Shown one piece after another: positions 26,220 to 33,751 of a stretch of DNA of 40,717 bases (position 1 is its first letter; each line of letters opens with the position of its first letter). The notes under the pieces were generated by a model. It was not told where the DNA came from. It made no database searches and was given only the letters and a program-made list of their open reading frames with translations. Origin of the DNA: Nitrospirota bacterium (GTDB taxonomy: Bacteria; Nitrospirota; RBG-16-64-22); contig JACPZO010000135.1 of assembly GCA_016195465.1 (NCBI GenBank), forward strand, positions 1 to 40,717, read 5' to 3'. The position numbers were made by a program, and so were the translations under genes.

Positions 26220-26433
26220 TCACCAAGGCCCAGCCATTGATCGCTCTGTGCCTCTGTGCCTCTGTGCCTCTGTGGCTCTGTGCCTCTGTGCCTCTGTGCC
26301 TCTGTGCCTCTGTGGCTTTCTTTCCCATTCACCCATTCACCAAGGCCCAGCCATTGATCGCTCTGTGCCTCTGTGCCTCTGTGCCTCTGTGCCTCTGTGG
26401 CTTTCTTTCCCATTCACCCATTCACCGATTCAC
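26204..26433. repeat. Composite octamer elements, copies 2 and 3 in tandem
   Basis: Two successive copies are present of: ATTCACC octamers, a conserved spacer (AAGGCCCAGCCATTGATCG), CTCTGTG[CG] units, the linker GCTTTCTTTCC, then ATTCACC octamers shared with the next copy. Copy 2 has nine CTCTGTG units (26244-26315) and copy 3 has five (26361-26400). In both, runs end in CTCTGTGG. Copy 1 is at 1108-1204. The block fills the gap between the creatininase-like gene and the stress protein. It opens reading frames on both strands that are repeat translations, not genes. Confidence 0.95.
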
Positions 26434-26437
26434 CGTC

Positions 26438-26884
26438 CTACCGCCTGTGCTCCGGAATCCGGACGGTCACGACCGGGCAGGGCGCGTCCCGAACGACGCG
26501 CTCCGCCGTGCTCCCGAAGATCAAGTGGTCCACGCCGCGCCGGCCGTGCGTCCCGATGACGATCAGGTCGGCCTTTACGTCCCGGGCCGTCCGGATGATC
26601 TCCTCGTAGGCCGTCCCGTGGGCGATCCGCGTCTCGATCGCCTTCACGCCGGAGATCTCGGATTTGAGCTTTTCCATCTCCTGGCCGGCGCTTTTCTCGA
26701 GGTCATCGAACATGCGGCTCACGGCCTCCGGGGGAACGTACCACCGGGCCGCGGGGACGTCCGGAACGACGTACAGGAGGACCAGCCCCGCCTTGTAGTC
26801 GCGGGCCAGCGTCTCCGCGTACGAGAGCGCGACCCGGGACCCTTCGGAAAAGTCCGTGGGGTGGAGAACCTTCTCGATCTTCAT
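26438..26884 (-). CDS. Universal stress protein (UspA family)
   Basis: The protein has 148 residues. The single Usp domain opens IEKVLHPTDFSEGSRVALSYA. The ATP-binding signature GTHGRRGVDHLIFGSTAERV matches the G-2X-G-9X-G-S/T rule, so it is of the nucleotide-binding class. The start overlaps the coaX stop by four bases (ATGA), so the two are translated together. The role is general stress survival and the specific trigger is unknown. Confidence 0.94.
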   Translation of the reverse strand: MKIEKVLHPTDFSEGSRVALSYAETLARDYKAGLVLLYVVPDVPAARWYVPPEAVSRMFDDLEKSAGQEMEKLKSEISGVKAIETRIAHGTAYEEIIRTARDVKADLIVIGTHGRRGVDHLIFGSTAERVVRDAPCPVVTVRIPEHRR

Positions 26885-27684
26885 CTTTTCCTCCGCTTTT
26901 TCCCCGCCTCCCGGCTGTCCGAGGCAAAGTTGAGATCGTAGAGAAGACGCAGTCCTTCGAGCGTGAGGTCGGGGACGATTTCGCGGATCGACCGGCAATG
27001 CCGCGCCACGACCCCCGCGAGCCCGCCCGTCGCGACGCCCCGCGGCTTTTCTCCCAGCTCCCGCCCGAACCGGGCCGCCATCCCATCGACCAGCGAAGCC
27101 GTCCCATAAACGATCCCCGACTGCATCGCCGCCACCGTGTTCGTTCCGATGGCCCGGGGCGGCGCGGCCAGCGGAATGCGCGGAAGTTTCGCCGTCCGGG
27201 CCGACAGGGCGTCGAGGCCGACCTCGACTCCGGGGAGAATCGCCCCGCCCTTGTAAACGCCTTCGGCCGTGACGGCGCAGAACGTGGTCGCCGTCCCGAA
27301 GTCGACGACGACGAGCGGCCCCCCGAACCTGCGGAACGCCGCCGCCGCGTTCACCAGGCGGTCGGCTCCCAATTCGTCGGGCCGGTCGATGTCGAGCGTG
27401 AGGCCCGTCTTCCAGCCGGCCTTGACGACCGCCGCCGACACGCCGAAAGACCGGAATACCGCTTCCACCAGGACCGCTTCGAGCGGCGGGACGACGGAGG
27501 AAAGGACGGCCTGACTGACGCGGCGCGTCCGTTCCGCGGCCGAATAGAGGCCGCTCAGGACCAGGGCGTACTCGTCCGCCGTCCGGTCCAGCTTCGTCCC
27601 GATCCGCCACGATCGAGAGAGCGTGGGGCCGTCGAAGACGCCCGCGACGATGTTCGTGTTCCCGATGTCGATGGCGAGAAGCAT
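26881..27684 (-). CDS. coaX: CoaX, type III pantothenate kinase
   Basis: The protein has 267 residues and the ASKHA fold. The phosphate-1 motif is DIGNTNIVAGVFD, followed by DELGADRLVNAAAAF, VVVDFGTATTFCAV and GGAILPGVE. It catalyses the first step of coenzyme A synthesis from pantothenate. The start has an AGGAG site at good spacing. The C-terminal tail is basic (KKRRKR). Downstream it couples to the stress protein, and upstream a heptamer array separates it from birA. Confidence 0.96.
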   Translation of the reverse strand: MLLAIDIGNTNIVAGVFDGPTLSRSWRIGTKLDRTADEYALVLSGLYSAAERTRRVSQAVLSSVVPPLEAVLVEAVFRSFGVSAAVVKAGWKTGLTLDIDRPDELGADRLVNAAAAFRRFGGPLVVVDFGTATTFCAVTAEGVYKGGAILPGVEVGLDALSARTAKLPRIPLAAPPRAIGTNTVAAMQSGIVYGTASLVDGMAARFGRELGEKPRGVATGGLAGVVARHCRSIREIVPDLTLEGLRLLYDLNFASDSREAGKKRRKR

Positions 27685-27716
27685 CGTCTCCTATGCCCCA
27701 GCAAGGTCACCAGAGC

Positions 27717-27849
27717 GATTGTAAATTGAAAATTGTAAATTGGAAATTTCAAAGTGAAAGGCTGGACAAAAAGTGTAAATCGCAAAGCGGGGAACTTCTT
27801 CTCCGTTCTTTCGCTTTACAATTTCCAATTTCCAATTTCCAATTTTCAA
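27717..27849. repeat. AATTGGA/TTTCCAA heptamer array with opposed arms
   Basis: The left arm (27717-27751) has 7-bp units of the AATTG[TAG]A type. The right arm (27815-27849) has five consecutive units of the inverse type, TTTCCAA, TTTACAA and TTTTCAA. The 63-bp centre is A+T-rich and contains the short matching ends TGTAAA and TTTACA. It lies just upstream of the coaX start and its 5' untranslated region may include it. Confidence 0.9.
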
Positions 27850-27868
27850 TGAGCCTTTCGTGGTCCTA

Positions 27869-27975
27869 AAGGCGGGGTTGAAGAACCCCGCCTTGGAAGG
27901 CGGGGATTCTCCGACCTCTAAGGTACTCTTCGTTATTTGCATTCGCGCGCCTTGACCCCGCCCCAAGGGGCGGGG
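27869..27975. repeat. Cluster of three G+C-rich hairpins sharing arms
   Basis: Hairpin 1 is a perfect 11-bp stem (27869-27879 and 27884-27894). Hairpin 2 reuses its right arm (27886-27894 pairing with 27897-27905). Hairpin 3 is a perfect 9-bp stem (27956-27964 and 27967-27975). The repeated core is CCCCGCC/GGCGGGG, followed by GATT both times. No T run follows on the minus strand, so it is not a simple terminator for birA. The paired palindromes recall the ends of IS200/IS605-type elements, but no transposase gene is present. Confidence 0.65.
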
Positions 27976-27998
27976 ATTGCGGCGCACTTTGCGGTTCT

Positions 27999-28835
27999 TC
28001 AAGACGCCCCCGTCCCCGCCTCCGAAGAGGACGCTTCCCCCGCCAAGGAGACGTCCCCGGAGACAACGCGGCTGATCGTCCCATCGGACGCCTCGACCAG
28101 GAGGAAACCCTCGTCGTCGATGCCCCGCGCCACGCCGCGGACGACCCGCTCGTGCTCTCGGACGGTCACCTCCCGCCCGACCATGTCGGAGAGGCTCTCC
28201 CATATCTCGCGGACCGGCTCGAATCCCTCGCTCAGCCAGCGGGCGTAGGAGTGATCGAGGGAATCGATGACCGCCCCGAGAATCTTCTGGCGCGACAGGG
28301 GGCAACCGGCCGCCTCGGCAAGCGACGTGGCCATATGGCGGATCTCTTCCGGAAAACCGGCGGGGTCCGGATTGACGTTGAGGCCGATCCCAATGACCAC
28401 GTGATCGATCGTCCGGCCCGTCGCGGCCATCTCGGTGAGAATCCCGCCGGTCTTGCGCCCCCCGATCCGGAGATCGTTCGGCCACTTGAGCCGGACGGGA
28501 ATGCCCGTCTCGGTCCGAAGACCGGCGGCGAGGGCCGCGGCCGCCACGAGCGTAAGCTGGGGGGCGCGGGCGGGCGGAATCGGCGGACGCAAGAGGACGG
28601 AGAACGTCAGGCTCTTTCCGGGCGTAGAGAGCCAGCTTCGTCCCAGGCGGCCTCGGCCGTGCGTCTGCCTCTCCGCGAGAACGACGATCCCTTCGGGGTT
28701 TCCCTGGCGCGCCAGGGAATGGGCGACCTCGTTCGTCGAGGACACCTCGCGCTCGTAGATGAGCGTGTGCCCGATCGCCTTGCCCTGACGGGACGCCACG
28801 ATCTGATCGGGAAAGAGAACGTCGAGCGGATCCAC
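27999..28835 (-). CDS. birA: BirA, biotin--[acetyl-CoA carboxylase] ligase
   Basis: The protein has 278 residues from a GTG start with GGGAG ahead. Catalytic motifs are GRGRLGRSWLSTPGKSL (biotinoyl-AMP loop), LKWPNDL and KTGGILTE. The C-terminal SH3-like domain starts near residue 225 (VGREVTVREHERVV). No N-terminal helix-turn-helix is present, so this is a ligase-only (class I) enzyme that should not repress transcription. Its place next to coaX groups two cofactor functions. The last 15 residues are Ser/Ala/Gly-rich. Confidence 0.96.
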   Translation of the reverse strand: MDPLDVLFPDQIVASRQGKAIGHTLIYEREVSSTNEVAHSLARQGNPEGIVVLAERQTHGRGRLGRSWLSTPGKSLTFSVLLRPPIPPARAPQLTLVAAAALAAGLRTETGIPVRLKWPNDLRIGGRKTGGILTEMAATGRTIDHVVIGIGLNVNPDPAGFPEEIRHMATSLAEAAGCPLSRQKILGAVIDSLDHSYARWLSEGFEPVREIWESLSDMVGREVTVREHERVVRGVARGIDDEGFLLVEASDGTISRVVSGDVSLAGEASSSEAGTGAS

Positions 28836-28932
28836 GGGCCGTCTCCCTGGTGCGGACTGTCTGGAGGACTCGGACCCTCATTCTACCGAATCGCCCCCGG
28901 AGGCGCAACGACGACAAATGACGAAGTTTTCG

Positions 28933-29016
28933 GATTGGAAATTGTAAATTGGAAATTGTAAATTTTCAAATCGGGCTTCTTGTTCCTTCGTTTTCCAATT
29001 TCCAATTTCCAATGTA
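28933..29016. repeat. AATTG[GT]A/CAATTTC heptamer array with opposed arms
   Basis: Four left units (28933-28960, AATTGTA and AATTGGA types) face three right units of the inverse type (CAATTTC, 28996-29016). A linker of about 35 bp holds A+T-rich sequence. It is the same family as 27717-27849. The gap 28836-29141 also holds a degenerate octamer pair (CCATTCACCGATTC near 29025) and the nfu promoter, and no gene. Confidence 0.88.
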
Positions 29017-29049
29017 CTCAATCGCCCATTCACCGATTCTCCAAACTTG

Positions 29050-29079
29050 TAGACACCTTTCTCCCCGGTGGGATATATT
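29050..29079 (+). promoter_or_regulatory. Likely promoter of the nfu-rmuC operon
   Basis: TAGACA (29050-29055) and TATATT (29074-29079) are spaced 18 bp apart. The matches to consensus are four or five of six for each box. The leader to the nfu ATG would be about 55 bases, and it contains a strong AAGGAGG ribosome-binding site. Confidence 0.55.
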
Positions 29080-29141
29080 GAAACCATCACCTGACCCGTT
29101 TCCGGGGCCGTTTCGGCCGCCGGTTTAAGGAGGATCTACCA

Positions 29142-29360
29142 ATGAAAGAGCAAATTGAGTCCGTCCTCGAAGCGATTCGCCCCGCCCTCATGGCGGACGG
29201 GGGGAACGTCGAGCTCGTCGACGTGGAAGGAGGCACCGTGAAGGTGCGGCTTCAGGGCGCCTGCGGCACTTGCCCGTCCTCGACGTACACGCTCAAGCTC
29301 GGGATCGAGCGGATGATCAAGGAATACGTTCCCGGCGTCGAGGAAGTCGTCGCGGTCTAG
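29142..29360 (+). CDS. NifU C-terminal-domain (Nfu-type) Fe-S carrier
   Basis: The protein has 72 residues, just the Nfu domain. The cluster-binding CxxC is in [12 protein letters not shown], preceded by the family phrase [17 protein letters not shown]. Such stand-alone proteins carry [4Fe-4S] clusters to apo-enzymes. It starts with a very good AAGGAGG site seven bases away. rmuC follows after 12 bp. The pairing with a DNA-repair-type nuclease has no clear functional reason and may only be co-transcription. Confidence 0.94.
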   Translation: MKEQIESVLEAIRPALMADGGNVELVDVEGGTVKVRLQGACGTCPSSTYTLKLGIERMIKEYVPGVEEVVAV

Positions 29361-29372
29361 CCTCCCGCCGAC

Positions 29373-30470
29373 TTGGACATCCTCACCGCGGCAGTCATCG
29401 CCCTGATCGCCGGAGGCGTCGTCGGCCTCCTCGTCTGGGTTTTGGCCCGTCCCCGCCAGGCCGACCCCTCCGTCGTTCTGCTCCAGGAACAGGTCGACCG
29501 CCTCCGGACGCAGCTCGGCGAGTCCCTCTCCGGGGTCTCGCGCGACGTGGGCGACCAGCTCGGCCGCGTGACTTCGCTCGTCAACGACCGCCTCCGGGAG
29601 AGCGCCGAGCTTCTGCACAAGACCCAGGCCACCCTCGGCGAACGCCTCGACAACGCGGCCCGCGTCGTCGGCACCGTCCAGCAGGGACTGGGACGCCTCG
29701 AGGAGGCGACCCGGCACATCCACGCCGTCGGAAAGGACATCGCCTCCCTCCAGGAGATCCTCAGGGCGCCGAAGCTCCGCGGGGGACTGGGCGAGCTTCT
29801 CCTGGGAGACTTCCTCCAGCAGATCCTCCCGCCCAATCACTACCGGCTCCAACACGCGTTCAAGAGCGGCGAGAAGGTCGACGCCGTCATCTCGGTCGGC
29901 GATGGCCTCGTTCCCGTCGACGCAAAGTTCCCCCTCGAGAACTTCCGGCGGCTGATGGCCGCGACGGACGAGGAGGCTCGAAAGGCATCTCGAAAGGCGT
30001 TCGTGGGCGACGTGAAGAAGCACATCGACGCGATCGCCACGAAATACATCCTCCCGGACGAGGGAACGTACGAGTTCGCCCTCATGTACATCCCCGCCGA
30101 GAACATCTACTACGAGACGATCATCCGCGACGAAGCCTTCGGAAGCGAGAAATCGCTCTGCGAGACGGCCCTGTCGCGCCGCGTGATCCCGGTCTCTCCC
30201 GCCTCTTTCTACGCCTATCTGATGGCCATCGTCCTGGGACTGAAAGGGATGCGGGTGGAGAAGGAGGCCCAGGCGATCATCCAGCACCTCGGACGCCTGC
30301 AGACGGACTTCCTCCGCTTCCGGGACGACATCCGGCTCGTCGGCAAGCACCTCACGAACGCCCAGGCCGCTTTCACGGACGCGGAAAAGAGGATCGATCG
30401 CTTTGGAGAGCGGATGGGAGAACTCGGCTCGATCGACGGTCTCCCGCTTCCTCCGTCGGGGCAGGCGTGA
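29373..30470 (+). CDS. rmuC: RmuC-family putative DNA-recombination nuclease
   Basis: The protein has 365 residues from a TTG start. One N-terminal membrane helix (about 4-24) is followed by a coiled coil (35-125). The RmuC nuclease-like core starts at about residue 135 (LRGGLGELLLGDFLQQILP) with KSGEKVDAVISV, VPVDAKFPLENF and TYEFALMYIPAENIYYE. RmuC limits recombination at inverted repeats in E. coli, which is notable in a genome full of inverted repeats. The C terminus overlaps the next gene by four bases. A good ribosome-binding site is missing, suggesting coupling to nfu. Confidence 0.93.
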   Translation: MDILTAAVIALIAGGVVGLLVWVLARPRQADPSVVLLQEQVDRLRTQLGESLSGVSRDVGDQLGRVTSLVNDRLRESAELLHKTQATLGERLDNAARVVGTVQQGLGRLEEATRHIHAVGKDIASLQEILRAPKLRGGLGELLLGDFLQQILPPNHYRLQHAFKSGEKVDAVISVGDGLVPVDAKFPLENFRRLMAATDEEARKASRKAFVGDVKKHIDAIATKYILPDEGTYEFALMYIPAENIYYETIIRDEAFGSEKSLCETALSRRVIPVSPASFYAYLMAIVLGLKGMRVEKEAQAIIQHLGRLQTDFLRFRDDIRLVGKHLTNAQAAFTDAEKRIDRFGERMGELGSIDGLPLPPSGQA

Positions 30471-31861
30471 AACTGACGTTCTACGGCGCGGCAGAGACGG
30501 TCACCGGCTCGTGCGCGCTTCTCTCCGCCGGCAAAGGCGCGCGGCTCCTCGTCGATTGCGGGATGTTCCAGGGGTCGGCGGCGCTCAGGGACAAAAACGA
30601 CGACCCGTTTCCCTTCGATCCCGGGTCGATCGGCGGCCTGGTCCTCACGCACGCCCACATCGACCACAGCGGCCTTCTCCCGAGACTCGTCCGCGAAGGA
30701 TTCAAGGGGCGCATCTACGCGACCCGGGCCACGTCCGACCTCTGCCGGATCCTTCTCATGGACACGGCCCACATTCAAGCGGCCGACGCGCAGTGGCAGA
30801 ACCGGCGGCGGCTCCGGGCCGCCCGCCCGCCCGTCCGCCCGCTCTACACGACGGAGGACGTCGAGCGGTGCTTTCGCTTCTTCGACGGCGTGGACTACGG
30901 CGAACGCGTCGAGGCCGGCCGGGGGGTCGATCTCACCTTCCGCGACGCGGGGCACATCCTGGGGTCGTCGTTTGTCGAGGTTCGCGCGAGGGCCGGAAAA
31001 TCCTCCAGAACGATCGTCTTCTCGGGAGACCTCGGCATGCGGAACCGACCCCTCCTGAACGACCCCGAACTTCCGGCGGAGGCGGACCTCGTCGTCGTCG
31101 AGAGCACCTACGGCAATCGCCGTCACAAGGACAGGGAAGCATCCCTCGACGAGCTGGCCGCCGCCGTCCGCGAGACGGTGGAGCGGGGCGGCAACGTTCT
31201 CATCCCGGCCTTCGCCGTCGGACGGACACAGGAAGTCCTCTTCGAGATCCAGCATCTCACGCGCGAAGGCCGGATCCCCCGCCTGCACCTCTACTTGGAC
31301 TCTCCGCTCGCGATCGCGGCGACGGAGATCTATCTCCGCCACCGTGAATCGCTCGACGAAGAAACCCGCGCGCTTCTGGATCTGCGCGACGCGCCGGGCC
31401 CGCGCCCGGCGCTCCACCTCGTGGAGTCGGTCGAGGAATCGCGAGCCCTCAATCGGGTCGAGTCCGGGGCGATCATCGTCGCCGCCTCGGGAATGTGCGA
31501 AGGCGGACGGATCGTCCACCACCTCAAGCACAACCTGTGGAGGCCCGAGTGCAGCATCGTTTTCGTCGGGTTTCAGAGCCGGGGAACGCTGGGACGCCAG
31601 ATCGTGGACGGGGCCGAATCGGTCTCGGTCTTGGGGGAGGAGATCGCCGTTCGCGCGCGGGTGCACACGATCGGGTCCTTCTCCGCCCACGCGGACCAGG
31701 CGGAACTCCTATGGTGGCTCGGCCACTTCACGAACCCGGCGCTTCGCGTCCTCGTCAACCACGGTGAACCCGACGCCGCCCGGGCCCTGGCCGGCCAAAT
31801 CCGGAAGGCCCATTCTTGGCGCGTCCGCGTCCCGCGCGCCGGGGAGAGCCTGGAGGTCTAG
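30467..31861 (+). CDS. Metallo-beta-lactamase/beta-CASP RNase (CPSF-like)
   Basis: The protein has 464 residues from a GTG start overlapping rmuC. The metal motif THAHIDHSGLLPRL lies near residue 63, with GHILGSSFVEV and FSGDLG following. The beta-CASP part carries VESTYGNRRHK, ASGMCEGGRIVHHL and GFQSRGTLGRQI, and the last motif is FSAHADQAELLWW. Proteins of this layout are RNA endo- or exonucleases related to CPSF73. No KH domain is present, unlike archaeal forms. It is the last gene of the nfu-rmuC operon. Confidence 0.94.
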   Translation: MKLTFYGAAETVTGSCALLSAGKGARLLVDCGMFQGSAALRDKNDDPFPFDPGSIGGLVLTHAHIDHSGLLPRLVREGFKGRIYATRATSDLCRILLMDTAHIQAADAQWQNRRRLRAARPPVRPLYTTEDVERCFRFFDGVDYGERVEAGRGVDLTFRDAGHILGSSFVEVRARAGKSSRTIVFSGDLGMRNRPLLNDPELPAEADLVVVESTYGNRRHKDREASLDELAAAVRETVERGGNVLIPAFAVGRTQEVLFEIQHLTREGRIPRLHLYLDSPLAIAATEIYLRHRESLDEETRALLDLRDAPGPRPALHLVESVEESRALNRVESGAIIVAASGMCEGGRIVHHLKHNLWRPECSIVFVGFQSRGTLGRQIVDGAESVSVLGEEIAVRARVHTIGSFSAHADQAELLWWLGHFTNPALRVLVNHGEPDAARALAGQIRKAHSWRVRVPRAGESLEV

Positions 31862-31918
31862 GCGGAGAACGATTGGAAATTGGAAATTGGAATGTGACCG
31901 GCCCATCCACCCGGCCGG
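31862..31918. repeat. Convergent-gene gap with a short heptamer run and a hairpin
   Basis: Three ATTGGAA-type heptamers at about 31871-31892 match the left arm of the arrays at 27717 and 28933. No inverted arm follows. A 6-bp stem CCGGCC/GGCCGG spans 31898-31918 and ends at the stop codon of the minus gene. Without T runs on either strand I do not call it a terminator. Confidence 0.5.
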
Positions 31919-32368
31919 CTAGACCACGATCTCTTCCCGCACGCCGGAGAGGATGAACCGCCAAGTCGGGTAGTCGTCGGCCAGACGCCGGAACAGGGGG
32001 CTCTCGCGATGCGCCCCCACCACGCCGTAGAACCGCCTGCCGACGGCGGCGTAGAAATTGATGTCCATCCGCCTCCTCTTGAACGCTTCCGGAAATATGC
32101 CCTGGTAGAAAAGTATCTTGTCCGCGGCCGCCTGGTACGCATCGAGCCCGGAGAGAACGGCTTCGATCTCGCGCACCAGGAGGTCCACGACCCGGTCCAG
32201 CGAGCCGCCGTCCCGGTAAGCGCGAGCCGGATTCACGTACCGGGTCAAGACGTCCGACAAATACTCAAGCTCCAGGAAGCGCGCGTCCGCGTCGATTCCG
32301 CTACGACCGCAGACCATCAGGACCTTCTCCTGGAAAAACGGCTTGGCGTCTCCCAACAACTCGACCAT
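31919..32368 (-). CDS. Hypothetical protein downstream of the MglA-type GTPase
   Basis: The protein has 149 residues, mostly helical and soluble. No signal peptide, membrane helix or known motif is seen. Notable stretches are YLSDVLTRYVNPARAYRDGG and KILFYQGIFPEAFKRRRMDI. A longer TTG start at 32422 is possible, but ATG 32368 has a better context. It follows the GTPase gene by about 70 bp on the same strand and probably shares its mRNA. A role with the GTPase is only a positional guess. Confidence 0.65.
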   Translation of the reverse strand: MVELLGDAKPFFQEKVLMVCGRSGIDADARFLELEYLSDVLTRYVNPARAYRDGGSLDRVVDLLVREIEAVLSGLDAYQAAADKILFYQGIFPEAFKRRRMDINFYAAVGRRFYGVVGAHRESPLFRRLADDYPTWRFILSGVREEIVV

Positions 32369-32440
32369 TTCCCGAACCTCGCCTCCTGTCCGTCGTATCG
32401 TCCCGGTCCGGCCAAAACTCAAGGTCTAACAGGATAGCAA

Positions 32441-33730
32441 TCAGTCCTGGCGGACCCGGCGGCTTAACCCCTTCCCCGAGAACCACGTCTTCCCCGGCTT
32501 TCCTTGCAGTTGGGCCAGGGCGGTTTCGTGCTCCTTGATCGCCGCCTGGATCTGCTGAAAAAGAGCGCTCGCTTCCTCCTGCTGGCTCGTAATGATTCCA
32601 AACAGCTTCTCGTAATTTCGGGCCAGGTCCCCGAACACCGACCGGATCTTTTCGACGTCGACGTTCAACTGGTCGACCCGTGCCGCCACTTCCCGGACGC
32701 CGTCGGCCGAAGGCGTCCCCGCCGTCCTGAGCCGCGCGGCGACCTCGCGTTCGACGGCCTGGCGGATCTCGTCGGCCAAGCGTCCTTGAGCCGTCCTCAC
32801 AATGCTCTCTTCATCAACCACGGCGGGGGGCGCAACGGGCGCCGACGCCGCCGGACCGGGTCCCCATGTCTCTTCGGGCCGCGAGGGAGGAACCGTCGGC
32901 TCGGATGTCCTGTCCGCAACACCCTCCGCCGTCTCGACATCCTCCTCGACCACCTCGCCCTCGAATATCCCCGAAGACGCCTCCGGAGCGCCGGCCGTCT
33001 CCGCCGGGCCGGTCGGGAGCGGCTCCACCGCAATGGACCCTCCCATCGGACCCGGGAGACCATGCTCGGGCGCCGCCCCGCGTGCCTCGCGGGGAGGGAC
33101 CGGCGCCTGGGCAACGGCCGCCGGAGCCGCGGGAACGCCGAACTGGTGCTTCTTTCCCAGCTCCTTGATCATGATCCGGGCGGTCTCCTTGAACGTTTCG
33201 ATCACGCCCCGTCCGGTCGTCGCGACCGCCTCGAAGAAAGGGACCCGGCGGGTGTTGAGCCGCGCTTCCAGTTCTTCGACGAACGAGAGATTGTCCAGGT
33301 CGCGCTTGTTGTACTGCAACACGAGCGGGATCGTGTCGGGGTCGAGGTTGTTGATGCGGAGGTTTTCTTTCAGGTTCTGGAACGACTCGACGTTCCGCTC
33401 CATCATCTCCTTCTGCGAATCGGCGACGAAGATGACCCCGTCGGCCCCCTTGAGCACCAATTTCCGGGTCGCGTTGTAGTAGACCTGGCCGGGCACCGTG
33501 TAGAGCTGGAAACGGACACGAAAACCGCGGATCATCCCGAGTTCCATCGGAAGGAAGTCGAAGAAGAGCGTCCGGTCCGTCTCTGTGGCCAGGGAGATCA
33601 GCTTCCCGCGCGTCTGGGGGTTGAGTTTCTGATGGATATTCTGGAGGTTGGTCGTCTTGCCGCACAATCCCGGCCCGTAGTAGACGACCTTGAGAGTGAT
33701 CTCCTTGGTGGCATAGTTGAACAGAACCAT
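32441..33730 (-). CDS. mglA: MglA-type small GTPase with C-terminal coiled-coil extension
   Basis: The protein has 429 residues. The Ras-like domain occupies about 1-195: P-loop GPGLCGKT (19-26), the MglA-specific TVPGQ (78-82; Thr replaces the usual Asp), and NKRD (141-144). MglA switches cell polarity in gliding and twitching bacteria and is usually about 195 residues. Here a Pro/Ala/Glu-rich linker (about 200-310) and a helical coiled coil (about 315-410) are added. The start has a GGGAGGA site. It lies 21 bp after the GGDEF gene, so both are likely one operon. Confidence 0.92.
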   Translation of the reverse strand: MVLFNYATKEITLKVVYYGPGLCGKTTNLQNIHQKLNPQTRGKLISLATETDRTLFFDFLPMELGMIRGFRVRFQLYTVPGQVYYNATRKLVLKGADGVIFVADSQKEMMERNVESFQNLKENLRINNLDPDTIPLVLQYNKRDLDNLSFVEELEARLNTRRVPFFEAVATTGRGVIETFKETARIMIKELGKKHQFGVPAAPAAVAQAPVPPREARGAAPEHGLPGPMGGSIAVEPLPTGPAETAGAPEASSGIFEGEVVEEDVETAEGVADRTSEPTVPPSRPEETWGPGPAASAPVAPPAVVDEESIVRTAQGRLADEIRQAVEREVAARLRTAGTPSADGVREVAARVDQLNVDVEKIRSVFGDLARNYEKLFGIITSQQEEASALFQQIQAAIKEHETALAQLQGKPGKTWFSGKGLSRRVRQD

Positions 33731-33751
33731 TGAATCCTCCCGGGTCCGGCC

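Noticed and set aside
26204-26413. Open frame encoding repeated MGKKATEAQRHRGTEAQ-like peptide
   Set aside because: It is a translation of the octamer repeats, with no start signal and no composition typical of a protein.
27869-27975. Intrinsic terminator for birA
   Set aside because: Strong stems but no T run on the minus strand.
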